Made by a program: the position numbers and the translations under genes. Of a DNA stretch of 5,702 nt, positions 1 to 5,621 are shown one piece after another (position 1 is the stretch's first letter; each line of letters begins with the position of its first letter). Below the pieces are notes generated by a model. The model had not been told where the DNA came from. It did no database searches and saw only the letters and a list, made by a program, of their open reading frames with translations. Source of the DNA: Treponema sp. (lineage in GTDB: Bacteria; Spirochaetota; Spirochaetia; Treponematales; Breznakiellaceae); the NCBI GenBank assembly GCA_009785545.1, contig WQWD01000164.1, positions 1-5,702 on the forward strand, in the 5' to 3' direction.

Positions 1-166
1 GATCGATATCCGAAGCAAGTTCTGTGTCGAGGATCATACCCGGCAAGATAGGAAATCCCAATTCAGCGAACTCGTTTGCTTGGCGTCCGCGAATACCCAA
101 CAACTCCGGTTTTACTTTCTGAGGGATAATGTCTTTCTGGCTAAAAAAATGTATTCTTGAATCCAT
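1..166 (-). CDS. ppdK: Pyruvate, phosphate dikinase, N-terminal fragment (runs off the left edge)
   Basis: Only the first 55 codons are present, starting at the ATG at 166-164. Seen: an N-terminal stretch LLGIRGRQANEFAELGFPIL followed by PGM and a DTE motif (residues 22-49). This has the shape of the start of the PPDK/PEP-synthase ATP-grasp domain, whose usual pattern is LGGKGANLAEM, then lglPVPPGF and TTE. Known of the family: PPDK interconverts pyruvate, ATP and Pi with PEP, AMP and PPi in the cytoplasm through a phosphohistidine, and serves glycolysis in many anaerobes. The ribosome site AAGGAA lies 6 bases before the ATG, just after the stop codon of the 335-residue gene, so the two are probably co-transcribed and perhaps translationally coupled. 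PEP synthase is the alternative. PPDK is preferred because ppdK (TP0746) occupies this place in T. pallidum as I recall it. The usual GGKG is GIRG here, a modest divergence. The catalytic parts lie outside the window. Confidence 0.78.
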   Translation of the reverse strand, partial: MDSRIHFFSQKDIIPQKVKPELLGIRGRQANEFAELGFPILPGMILDTELASDID

Positions 167-179
167 AGTTATTTCCTTG

Positions 180-1187
180 TTAGAAAAGTTTAAGCACGGA
201 ATTTACCGGCCCATGCAGGAAAGCTTCAAACATCTGACTCGCACCTTGGTAAAGATAGCGCTGCAGTTTAGCAACATCCTGAATTTGATCTCCGGCAACA
301 GCAAACTCAATGGCAGTACCATGTTTTACTTTGCCCCATTTAAAAAGTGAGTTAATGTCAAGTATTCTTTCCCCTTCATAGTAGATATATACTTCAAGGT
401 TTGGGTGTTTGGCTTTATAACTCGCAACAATTCTTTTCCATGCTTCAACATTTCCGTTATGGAAAAGCTCGTTTTGTACTACAACCGCATAACGAGGGGT
501 CATTTTTGACGAGCTGGCAGAAGATGTTATCGTTACAGCCGCAACTTTTTTTACAGGAGCCGCCCCGGAAGCTGTTTTTTTAGCGCCCGCTTTAGGTTTA
601 GCGGATTTTGCTTTGGCAGCAGGTTTGGCTTCTATTTTTTGGGGTTTGAAAACTTTTTTATAAACAAACTTTCCTTGAGTAAGAGCTGAAGGAACTGTTA
701 CCTTTTCGCCTTCAAACAAATTTAACGCAAGACACGCCGCTTTTTGACAATTTTCATTAGTTTCTTTTCCCAAAAGACCGGCGTATACAACAAGAAGCTC
801 ACGCTTGCGAAGCTGTCCAAAACCGGCTAAATCTTCTTCACTTTTTGGATTCGCTATTAACAATCCTAACTCAGGGTGATGATAAGCGGCAATAAGATCA
901 ACACCTTTCCATTTTGCGAATTCTTTCGCAAGAGCGGACAAATCTTCGACTGTTTCCGATAAATTTGTCGAAGCTGTTTTGTAACCAAGCTTGTCAACCA
1001 GTAACATTCTTAATATAAGACTTATTCTGTTGTTTGTTAATTCATTATCATCCATTACAAAAACAACATCACCTAGATTTGATCTTTCAAGACCTGCGGC
1101 AATTTCCATTGTTTTTTTTATATGTCTGACTGCGCTGTTAAAACCAGCACGGGTAGAAAGTACTTCTAAATTAACAGTATCTGCCAT
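180..1187 (-). CDS. Conserved treponemal protein with C-terminal HPr-like domain, 335 residues
   Basis: I do not recognise a named family for the whole protein. Residues 1-180 form a mixed alpha/beta region with hydrophobic strands (GDVVFVMDD at 39-47, VDLIAAYHH at 96-104, ELLVVYAG at 130-137). Residues 182-216 are a Lys/Ala/Pro linker. Residues 230-325 resemble HPr: a strand YAVVVQNELFH, a helix 247-260, a strand EVYIYYEG, then NSLFKW (279-284) and HGTAIEFAVAGD (289-300) before a last helix. E. coli HPr has KSLFKL followed by QGTVVTISAEGE in the same order. Ser280 matches the regulatory Ser46. His243 sits near the place of catalytic His15, but the following Thr-Arg-Pro is absent, so phosphotransfer is doubtful. 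There is no signal peptide, so it is cytoplasmic. The start is fixed by the strong site GAGGAGG at 1198-1192. It is followed 13 bases later by ppdK, which suggests an operon and a role in PEP/pyruvate control (inference). By position it should be the TP0747 counterpart. Confidence 0.85.
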   Translation of the reverse strand: MADTVNLEVLSTRAGFNSAVRHIKKTMEIAAGLERSNLGDVVFVMDDNELTNNRISLILRMLLVDKLGYKTASTNLSETVEDLSALAKEFAKWKGVDLIAAYHHPELGLLIANPKSEEDLAGFGQLRKRELLVVYAGLLGKETNENCQKAACLALNLFEGEKVTVPSALTQGKFVYKKVFKPQKIEAKPAAKAKSAKPKAGAKKTASGAAPVKKVAAVTITSSASSSKMTPRYAVVVQNELFHNGNVEAWKRIVASYKAKHPNLEVYIYYEGERILDINSLFKWGKVKHGTAIEFAVAGDQIQDVAKLQRYLYQGASQMFEAFLHGPVNSVLKLF

Positions 1188-1190
1188 ATT

Positions 1191-1198
1191 TCCTCCTC
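1191..1198 (-). promoter_or_regulatory. Strong Shine-Dalgarno site of the 335-residue HPr-like protein gene
   Basis: The minus strand reads GAGGAGGA three bases before the ATG at 1187-1185. It is nearly a perfect complement of the 16S rRNA tail and fixes the start. It suggests efficient translation although the gene lies behind a terminator. Confidence 0.8.
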
Positions 1199-1225
1199 AA
1201 TATTATTATTTTCTCTTAATGGTTT

Positions 1226-1258
1226 CAAAAACACCCCCGATATAAGAACCGGGGGTGT
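1226..1258 (-). terminator. Intrinsic terminator after cfpA
   Basis: On the minus strand a perfect 9-bp stem, ACACCCCCG (1258-1250) and CGGGGGTGT (1239-1231), encloses a 10-base loop. The second arm runs straight into TTTT (1230-1227). It lies 37 bases past the cfpA stop codon and about 40 bases before the next start. It should end most cfpA transcripts and separate this probably very abundant mRNA from the downstream HPr-like/ppdK operon, with some read-through possible. Confidence 0.88.
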
Positions 1259-1295
1259 AAAAATCAATTACTTTAGACTTTAGGTTTCCTGCATC

Positions 1296-3284
1296 CTAGA
1301 GTTCCGCAAGTCCTGAGCCGCCGCCGCGAACCGGTTTTTTCTTAGATTTTGAATCAACAACACCTTTTTTTGCCGGAGCTCTTGAGGCCGGTTTTGGAGC
1401 CGGAATTGCCCTTGGTTTTGGAGCTACTGCTTCAACTGAGGGCTCTTCATCGGACATACTGCTGAAAGACTGGTTGATGTCTTCACGTACAGTTGACCTT
1501 CTTCTGCTGAATGACGCAAATGCAGCATCCTGGAAGCCTTTGGATACGCCGTGGAGGAACTCATTGAGTACGTTTGCCATAGCGTCAAGAGTTGCTTTTT
1601 TTCTCTTGATTGATGTAATGTCAACATCCAACAAAATACCGGGCTGTAAGTGGTACGGATTAATCATGTAATCAAACCTGTAGTATTCTCTTTCGAGCCA
1701 TACAAGTCTTTCTTCCATTACACGCCTTTCGATTGGGTATAGGAAGTCATACATCTTTTTCATGCGATCGCGCATTCTGATAATTCTTGTGCGAATACGA
1801 TCTTTTTCATAAATGTATGTGCGGTTTGATCTTTCGACTTCGGTTTCCGCTGATTTAACATAGGAAATTTCGTCCCAAACTTTGGCAATATCTTCATACA
1901 AAGGTTCGCCGGTTTTGTCTTTGATAACTTTTCGGATTCTGTCTTTGTTTTTCTTTGCCAAATCTTTGAAATCGGTAATTTTGAACATCGGTTTTTTATC
2001 TTCGTAGATAACTTCGAGGATATCCCAGAGGTGCTGAACTTCGGTTTCAAAGCTCTTTAACTGAACATCATAAGCTTTGCGGTCTTCGATGAGCTGGGCA
2101 TTGTCAAAATAGCGCATTTTGACAGAATAGCGTTCGTCTGGAAGGTTTGCAGGATCTGTGTCTTCGTATTCGCGAATTACAACTTCTCTGCCGTTCTTGA
2201 GATTTTCGATGTACTGATAGCCCATCTTTGAGGTATCAAGAATTGCAGTGATTGAGTTGATTGCTGTGTTAAAGCCGCGGTTACGAATATTTTCCATGTC
2301 GATGATTTTCTTGATGTTCTCGCGAATATTAAGAGCATCGAATGCTTCTGGATCAATTTCTGCGCGTAAGTCGTGCAGTCTCTCCATAAGGGTTTTTGCC
2401 ATAAATGTATAGCGTTTTGATTTTGCTTCATCAGTATTGTCATCGGTGAATACTTCGACTTTGCCAAGTTTTGTAAAGATAACTTCGCTGTCTGAAAGTT
2501 CTTCCTGACCATTATCGATTCTCTCATCTTTGATTTGCTCAATGAGTTTATCAATGCTGTCGATGATGTGTTTTGCGATTAAATCTTTGACAAGATATTC
2601 AACAGTAACCTGATAATGGAAAATCGGGCTGATGAGTTCTGAATCAAGGATGTTAACAGAAAGCTTAACATCGGTAACAGTTTTTGGTTTAAACTGATTG
2701 TCTTTGAACGCACACTTTACGATTGAGTATGCGTTTTCTCCGCGGACGAAAGCACCGGTATCGGTCTTCTGGCGAAGAATGCTGTTGGTGTGGGTTTCAA
2801 GTTCATTGACGCCCCTTTGGATGTGTCCTTGCAAGTGGCCATACATATTAACAAGGGATTTTTCGATTTCTCCAGTGTTAAATTTGTCAGCACCGCCAAC
2901 TGCGTCAAGGATTTCCGCAATTTCTTTAGGTGTGTACCTGGTCAGAACTTTAGTTTCTTCTTTGTCAATAAAGTTTCTGATTTTCTTTACCATTTCATCT
3001 TCTGTCGTTACCATGTAACGGTTGAACATGTTCTGGTAATTTTGGTTGAAGTAATTGTATAGCTTCTCCTTAAGGCTGCCCATTACATCAAGACGTTCAA
3101 GAACATCTTTAGGCAGTTTCGCCGTAAGGTGGTGGATAACTTTATTAGTTTCTTCCTCCAGTAATAAATTGACTTCAGCTTGTTGGTCACGATATTCCTG
3201 TGCCAATGAATTGCGCGAACCTACCGCACTAGGTTTTTCCGGATGAAATACATTCGGACTTTTGGGTAGATCAATTGCTCCCAT
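1296..3284 (-). CDS. cfpA: Cytoplasmic filament protein A, 662 residues
   Basis: Recognised as treponemal CfpA from the N-terminal signature AIDLPKSPNVFHPEKPSA, the size (T. pallidum CfpA is about 680 residues) and the charged helical character. Known of the family: CfpA builds ribbons of cytoplasmic filaments that run the length of the cell under the inner membrane, near the periplasmic flagella. T. denticola mutants show defects in cell division and chromosome segregation. Seen: no signal peptide or membrane segment; long amphipathic helical stretches rich in Glu, Lys and Arg at about 28-115, 230-255, 395-450 and 480-535; one cysteine (Cys191); a disordered tail from about 616 with repeated Lys-Pro-Ala units, KSKKK and GGGSG. 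The start is set at ATG 3284, with AAGGAG (3296-3291) six bases upstream. A TTG further upstream (3299) would place the ribosome site inside the gene and is rejected. The gene has its own promoter and terminator, so it looks monocistronic. Confidence 0.96.
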   Translation of the reverse strand: MGAIDLPKSPNVFHPEKPSAVGSRNSLAQEYRDQQAEVNLLLEEETNKVIHHLTAKLPKDVLERLDVMGSLKEKLYNYFNQNYQNMFNRYMVTTEDEMVKKIRNFIDKEETKVLTRYTPKEIAEILDAVGGADKFNTGEIEKSLVNMYGHLQGHIQRGVNELETHTNSILRQKTDTGAFVRGENAYSIVKCAFKDNQFKPKTVTDVKLSVNILDSELISPIFHYQVTVEYLVKDLIAKHIIDSIDKLIEQIKDERIDNGQEELSDSEVIFTKLGKVEVFTDDNTDEAKSKRYTFMAKTLMERLHDLRAEIDPEAFDALNIRENIKKIIDMENIRNRGFNTAINSITAILDTSKMGYQYIENLKNGREVVIREYEDTDPANLPDERYSVKMRYFDNAQLIEDRKAYDVQLKSFETEVQHLWDILEVIYEDKKPMFKITDFKDLAKKNKDRIRKVIKDKTGEPLYEDIAKVWDEISYVKSAETEVERSNRTYIYEKDRIRTRIIRMRDRMKKMYDFLYPIERRVMEERLVWLEREYYRFDYMINPYHLQPGILLDVDITSIKRKKATLDAMANVLNEFLHGVSKGFQDAAFASFSRRRSTVREDINQSFSSMSDEEPSVEAVAPKPRAIPAPKPASRAPAKKGVVDSKSKKKPVRGGGSGLAEL

Positions 3285-3290
3285 ATAACT

Positions 3291-3296
3291 CTCCTT
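3291..3296 (-). promoter_or_regulatory. cfpA: Shine-Dalgarno site that decides the cfpA start
   Basis: The minus strand reads AAGGAG, then six bases, then ATG at 3284-3282. The reading frame stays open to a TTG at 3299-3297, but that start would overlap this site and has no ribosome site of its own. The protein therefore begins MGAIDLPK. Confidence 0.85.
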
Positions 3297-3327
3297 CAAA
3301 AAATAAATTTTTCAATTACTATATATA

Positions 3328-3357
3328 AGAATAACATATATGGGATCAGATTGTAAA
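3328..3357 (-). promoter_or_regulatory. cfpA: Predicted sigma-70 type promoter of cfpA with extended -10
   Basis: On the minus strand a -35 TTTACA (3357-3352) is followed after 18 bases by -10 TATTCT (3333-3328). A TG at 3336-3335 gives an extended -10. Transcription would begin near 3321 and leave a leader of about 37 bases with a good ribosome site. This fits the high expression expected for a filament protein. It is a pattern match only. Confidence 0.6.
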
Positions 3358-3360
3358 GCC

Positions 3361-3385
3361 TTTTTTGATAAAATTTATCAAAAAA
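3361..3385. repeat. AT-rich palindrome between the divergent promoters, possible operator
   Basis: Two perfect 12-base arms, TTTTTTGATAAA (3361-3372) and its reverse complement (3374-3385), flank a single central A. The one-base centre makes it a poor RNA hairpin but a good two-fold protein-binding site with core TGATAAA/TTTATCA. It abuts the cfpA -35 box (3357-3352) and lies about 30 bases upstream of the plus-strand -10. It could serve either or both promoters. A fortuitous palindrome in AT-rich DNA cannot be excluded. Confidence 0.5.
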
Positions 3386-3415
3386 AATACTATACCGAAA
3401 AGGGTAAATATTAGG

Positions 3416-3421
3416 TATAAT
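3416..3421 (+). promoter_or_regulatory. Predicted -10 box for the VWA-like/pallilysin-related gene pair
   Basis: A perfect TATAAT stands 36 bases before the ATG at 3458, placing a start of transcription near 3428 and a leader of about 30 bases. No convincing -35 is seen: the best position at 17-base spacing reads TACCGA. The box overlaps one arm of a small inverted repeat (TATACC at 3391-3396, GGTATA at 3414-3419), so an activator or repressor may be involved. The ribosome site before 3458 is also weak (TAAGA). Confidence 0.5.
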
Positions 3422-3457
3422 CTAGCCTTTTTTCAGAAAATATGCTAAGATTTATAC

Positions 3458-4063
3458 ATGAAAATTAAATATCTGAAAATTGCGTTAGTTTTGTCGGTGG
3501 TATGTTTTTTGCCGTCAGGGCTGTACGCTCAGCAAACTGCTGAAACGGCTGAAGCGACAGCACTGTCAACTCAGCGCCCCCCCATCAATGTTAATTTGAG
3601 AATAGACGTTTCTTCTTCTCTGACGGATGTAAGAGCAGAAGTAATCGCATGGATTGATAATCACTTAGACCGGATACTTATGCATGGGGACAGGGTTGTA
3701 ATATGGAGTGCGGGAACTTCTGCAAGAAGAATTTTCTCCGGCACTATGAACAGCACATCCGACAGGGAAGCCGCAAAGTCAAGTTACCGGACTCTTGCCG
3801 GCTCCGGAGCGATTGCTGATTTTTCCGGAGCCTTGCTGGATGCCGTATCTCTGCAAAGTACGGCAGGAATTCCCGGTTCCGGTTTTAGTTACACTTTGCT
3901 TATCAGCGCATCACCCGAATCACTTACTTCCGTACTTTCTGGTCCTCAGGCAAATTTGCTGCGCCATTCCAGAGTCGAAGAATTTTCAGGGTGGCGTGCG
4001 ATTGTAGTCGGGCTTAACCTTGACGCAAGAGTGAGTAACTCGGCGGCAGCCTTCTTCCGATAA
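3458..4063 (+). CDS. Secreted von Willebrand A-like protein, Tp0750-like, 201 residues
   Basis: Seen: a type I signal peptide (residues 1-24) with lysines at 2, 4 and 7, a hydrophobic core IALVLSVVCFL and a cut site after LYA (24/25). A short Thr/Ala/Glu linker follows, then a compact alpha/beta domain from 43. It opens with a strand and a DVSSS motif (Asp50, Ser52, Ser54), the DxSxS metal site of VWA domains, and continues with strand VVIW (80-83), the segment ADFSGALLDA (120-129), strand YTLLISAS (145-152) and strand AIVVGLN (181-187). The other VWA metal ligands are missing: Ala120 or Ile119 lies where a Thr is usual, and ISAS replaces the usual TDG. The site is therefore incomplete. Known: T. 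pallidum Tp0750 is a VWA-type protein co-expressed with pallilysin and reported to degrade host fibrinolytic and matrix proteins. Identification rests on fold, size and position beside cfpA and a Tp0751-like gene. The product is probably periplasmic or surface-exposed. The next gene starts 13 bases on. Confidence 0.85.
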   Translation: MKIKYLKIALVLSVVCFLPSGLYAQQTAETAEATALSTQRPPINVNLRIDVSSSLTDVRAEVIAWIDNHLDRILMHGDRVVIWSAGTSARRIFSGTMNSTSDREAAKSSYRTLAGSGAIADFSGALLDAVSLQSTAGIPGSGFSYTLLISASPESLTSVLSGPQANLLRHSRVEEFSGWRAIVVGLNLDARVSNSAAAFFR

Positions 4064-4076
4064 AACGGGGATCAAC

Positions 4077-5558
4077 ATGGACAGAAAACACTTTAATTTT
4101 ACAATTGTAATTGCGGCGATTTCTTTTGTAGTTATTTTAATGCTTATTACAGGACTTTGGAGAAACATATTTTACCCCGAAGAAGAAGATATTGTCAGAA
4201 CAAGAATTGTAATGCCGAGTGAAGATCATGCTGCGGCAGAAAGACCGGGTAACTCATGGTGGTATGAAGGAATCAACACAAGGTTACCGTTATACGAAAG
4301 AGAATCAGCTATCGCTGTACTAAACATTGAAAGCGAAGGCGGATTTGGAGAAGATCAATTTGTCATCTATCGTAATCTGACGGATCCCGCAGCTCCGATA
4401 CATATTACTTTTATTGGTTTTGATCAAAGAACCAGAACATACCAGCGAATGTGGAGTGTGCCTCTCGCGGCTGCACGCCCGGAAACCATTTCTTTATTTA
4501 GTCAGGATTTGATAGGAGACAGAAACAACTGCATTATTGTAACAGGGATGAATGCCCAAAATGAACACACGATGACGATTTTCAGGCGCACACCCGGACA
4601 GCCGATTCAAAGCCCGTTTCGGGTGATCGCCGAAATACAAATAGCGGGGTCTATCGTTATTCAGGAAGTACCTCGCTCGTTAGCTTATCATCAGGGGATA
4701 GCTTTGGGAGCCAGTTTTAATATCGCCTCTTACGGTCCCGATCCGGCATCAGCCAACATATTGGATCAAATCGAAACAATTTATTCGTTCAGTGCTTCCA
4801 GCCAAAGGTACGAGCAAGTCAGAGTTTCGAGAATACCGGGAGCGCAAATCGAACAAAGACGGCTAAGAGAATTATTAAGCGGAGCCCCCAGCGTTTTTGA
4901 AAATTTTATTGATGGTCTTTGGTACTTTGTTACACCTCAAGGAACCATCGACACAGAAAAGCTTATCTATTTTGACACCGCAAGAAGGGAAATCATTTTT
5001 TACGGCGACGACGTTCAGCAAGTATTTATGTGGCAGAGTTCCACCCCTACCCGATACGGGCTTTATATAAGAACTCAAAACAACTCGATCAGGTCGTTAC
5101 GGCGATCCGTAAACATAGAGCTGGAATCTCTTGAAAGCATAAGAATAAGGGTAAATCAAGATGCCGCCCGCATAAGAGTTGCGTTCAGCACGGTTTGGGA
5201 CAGTTCCTTCCGCAGAGCGACTACCGCAGTTGCGCCGCGCCAAGACTCTCAAATTAACGGAGCCGTCAACGCCCTCTACGATTCATCGTGGGGAAGAATC
5301 GAATTTCACGACACAGGCGAATTTTCTATCAGTTCTGGGGGTGCTATGCAAACCGGCCGTTACGTCTTTTTCAACGTTAACGGAGACTATCTGCTGGAAT
5401 TACGCCACAACGAAAGAGATGTCAACGGCATGGCAAACCGTTTGGTTTTTAGAGTAGAAAACTCAGGCGAACAAAGAGTTCTCTCTCACGTCCGCCTCAC
5501 CGCTACCGGTGTGCAAAACTTGCATGAACCTTCAGTAACACTAACGCCAGTTGATTGA
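4077..5558 (+). CDS. Pallilysin-related (Tp0751-like) membrane-anchored protein, 493 residues
   Basis: Residues 8-28 form one hydrophobic segment after MDRKHF; no lipobox cysteine is present (the only Cys is 152), so it is probably an uncleaved anchor with the rest in the periplasm. Residues 78-250 are beta-rich with propeller-like units such as LFSQDLIGDRNNCIIVTG (140-157), reminiscent of FG-GAP repeats. Residues 273-378 match Tp0751 as I remember it: DGLW against AGLW, IYFDTARREIIF against LFFDREHAEITF, NNSIRSLRR against NTAISSIRR, and TVWDSSF near the end. GLW (280-282) fits the lipocalin GxW. The HEVIH zinc motif of Tp0751 falls on LESIR (352-356), so both histidines are lost. Residues 400-480 form an additional beta-rich part (SSWGRIEFHDTGEF, then TGRYVFFN and YLLELRHN). 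Tp0751 is about 237 residues and ends before this part. The start follows a GGGGA site 6 bases upstream. It is probably co-transcribed with the VWA-like gene. Function here is unknown; adhesion is more likely than proteolysis. Confidence 0.85.
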   Translation: MDRKHFNFTIVIAAISFVVILMLITGLWRNIFYPEEEDIVRTRIVMPSEDHAAAERPGNSWWYEGINTRLPLYERESAIAVLNIESEGGFGEDQFVIYRNLTDPAAPIHITFIGFDQRTRTYQRMWSVPLAAARPETISLFSQDLIGDRNNCIIVTGMNAQNEHTMTIFRRTPGQPIQSPFRVIAEIQIAGSIVIQEVPRSLAYHQGIALGASFNIASYGPDPASANILDQIETIYSFSASSQRYEQVRVSRIPGAQIEQRRLRELLSGAPSVFENFIDGLWYFVTPQGTIDTEKLIYFDTARREIIFYGDDVQQVFMWQSSTPTRYGLYIRTQNNSIRSLRRSVNIELESLESIRIRVNQDAARIRVAFSTVWDSSFRRATTAVAPRQDSQINGAVNALYDSSWGRIEFHDTGEFSISSGGAMQTGRYVFFNVNGDYLLELRHNERDVNGMANRLVFRVENSGEQRVLSHVRLTATGVQNLHEPSVTLTPVD

Positions 5559-5565
5559 GGTTAAA

Positions 5566-5621
5566 TGAGGTTGTCCCAAAAACTGCGAACCTCCGGTTCG
5601 GTCAGTTTTGAGACAGCCTCA
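5566..5621. terminator. Long imperfect palindrome, probable bidirectional terminator
   Basis: The outer arms TGAGGTTGTC (5566-5575) and GACAGCCTCA (5612-5621) pair with one G-T wobble. After a small internal mismatch, AAAACTG (5579-5585 area) pairs with CAGTTTT (5603-5609), and a 6-bp stem CGAACC/GGTTCG closes on a three-base TCC loop (5592-5594). The inner stem is followed by a T run in both directions, so it can end both the pallilysin-related transcript and the convergent gdhA transcript. The gdhA stop codon lies in the right arm. The size and the flanking AAATGA copies also allow a small mobile repeat. Confidence 0.75.

Noticed and set aside
129..350. A 73-codon plus-strand frame across the junction of ppdK and the HPr-like gene
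   Set aside because: It overlaps two supported minus-strand genes and their operon junction, and its translation shows no recognisable motif.
1200..1228. A promoter-like pair on the minus strand, TTGAAA (1228-1223) and TATAAT-like TAATAT (1205-1200), with a 17-base gap before the HPr-like gene
   Set aside because: Transcription would start near 1193, inside the Shine-Dalgarno sequence, and the -35 box overlaps the terminator T run. The match may be chance in an AT-rich spacer, so I do not list it, although the gene does need some promoter.
2698..3062. Open frames of 90-106 codons on the plus strand opposite cfpA
   Set aside because: They lie wholly inside a well-supported gene, have no ribosome sites, and show no family pattern. 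They are shadows of the coding strand.
3285..3299. An in-frame TTG start giving a 667-residue CfpA
   Set aside because: The ribosome site AAGGAG lies within those five codons and is ideally spaced for the ATG at 3284. The family signature also begins directly after that ATG.
3361..3385. Reading the AT-rich palindrome as an intrinsic terminator
   Set aside because: It has a one-base centre and a stem almost without G-C pairs, and it lies between two divergent starts where no transcript is expected to end. An operator-like site fits better.
4107..4160. A lipoprotein signal in the pallilysin-related protein, as proposed for Tp0751
   Set aside because: The hydrophobic segment is followed by TGLWRN and contains no cysteine. 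The only cysteine in the protein is residue 152.
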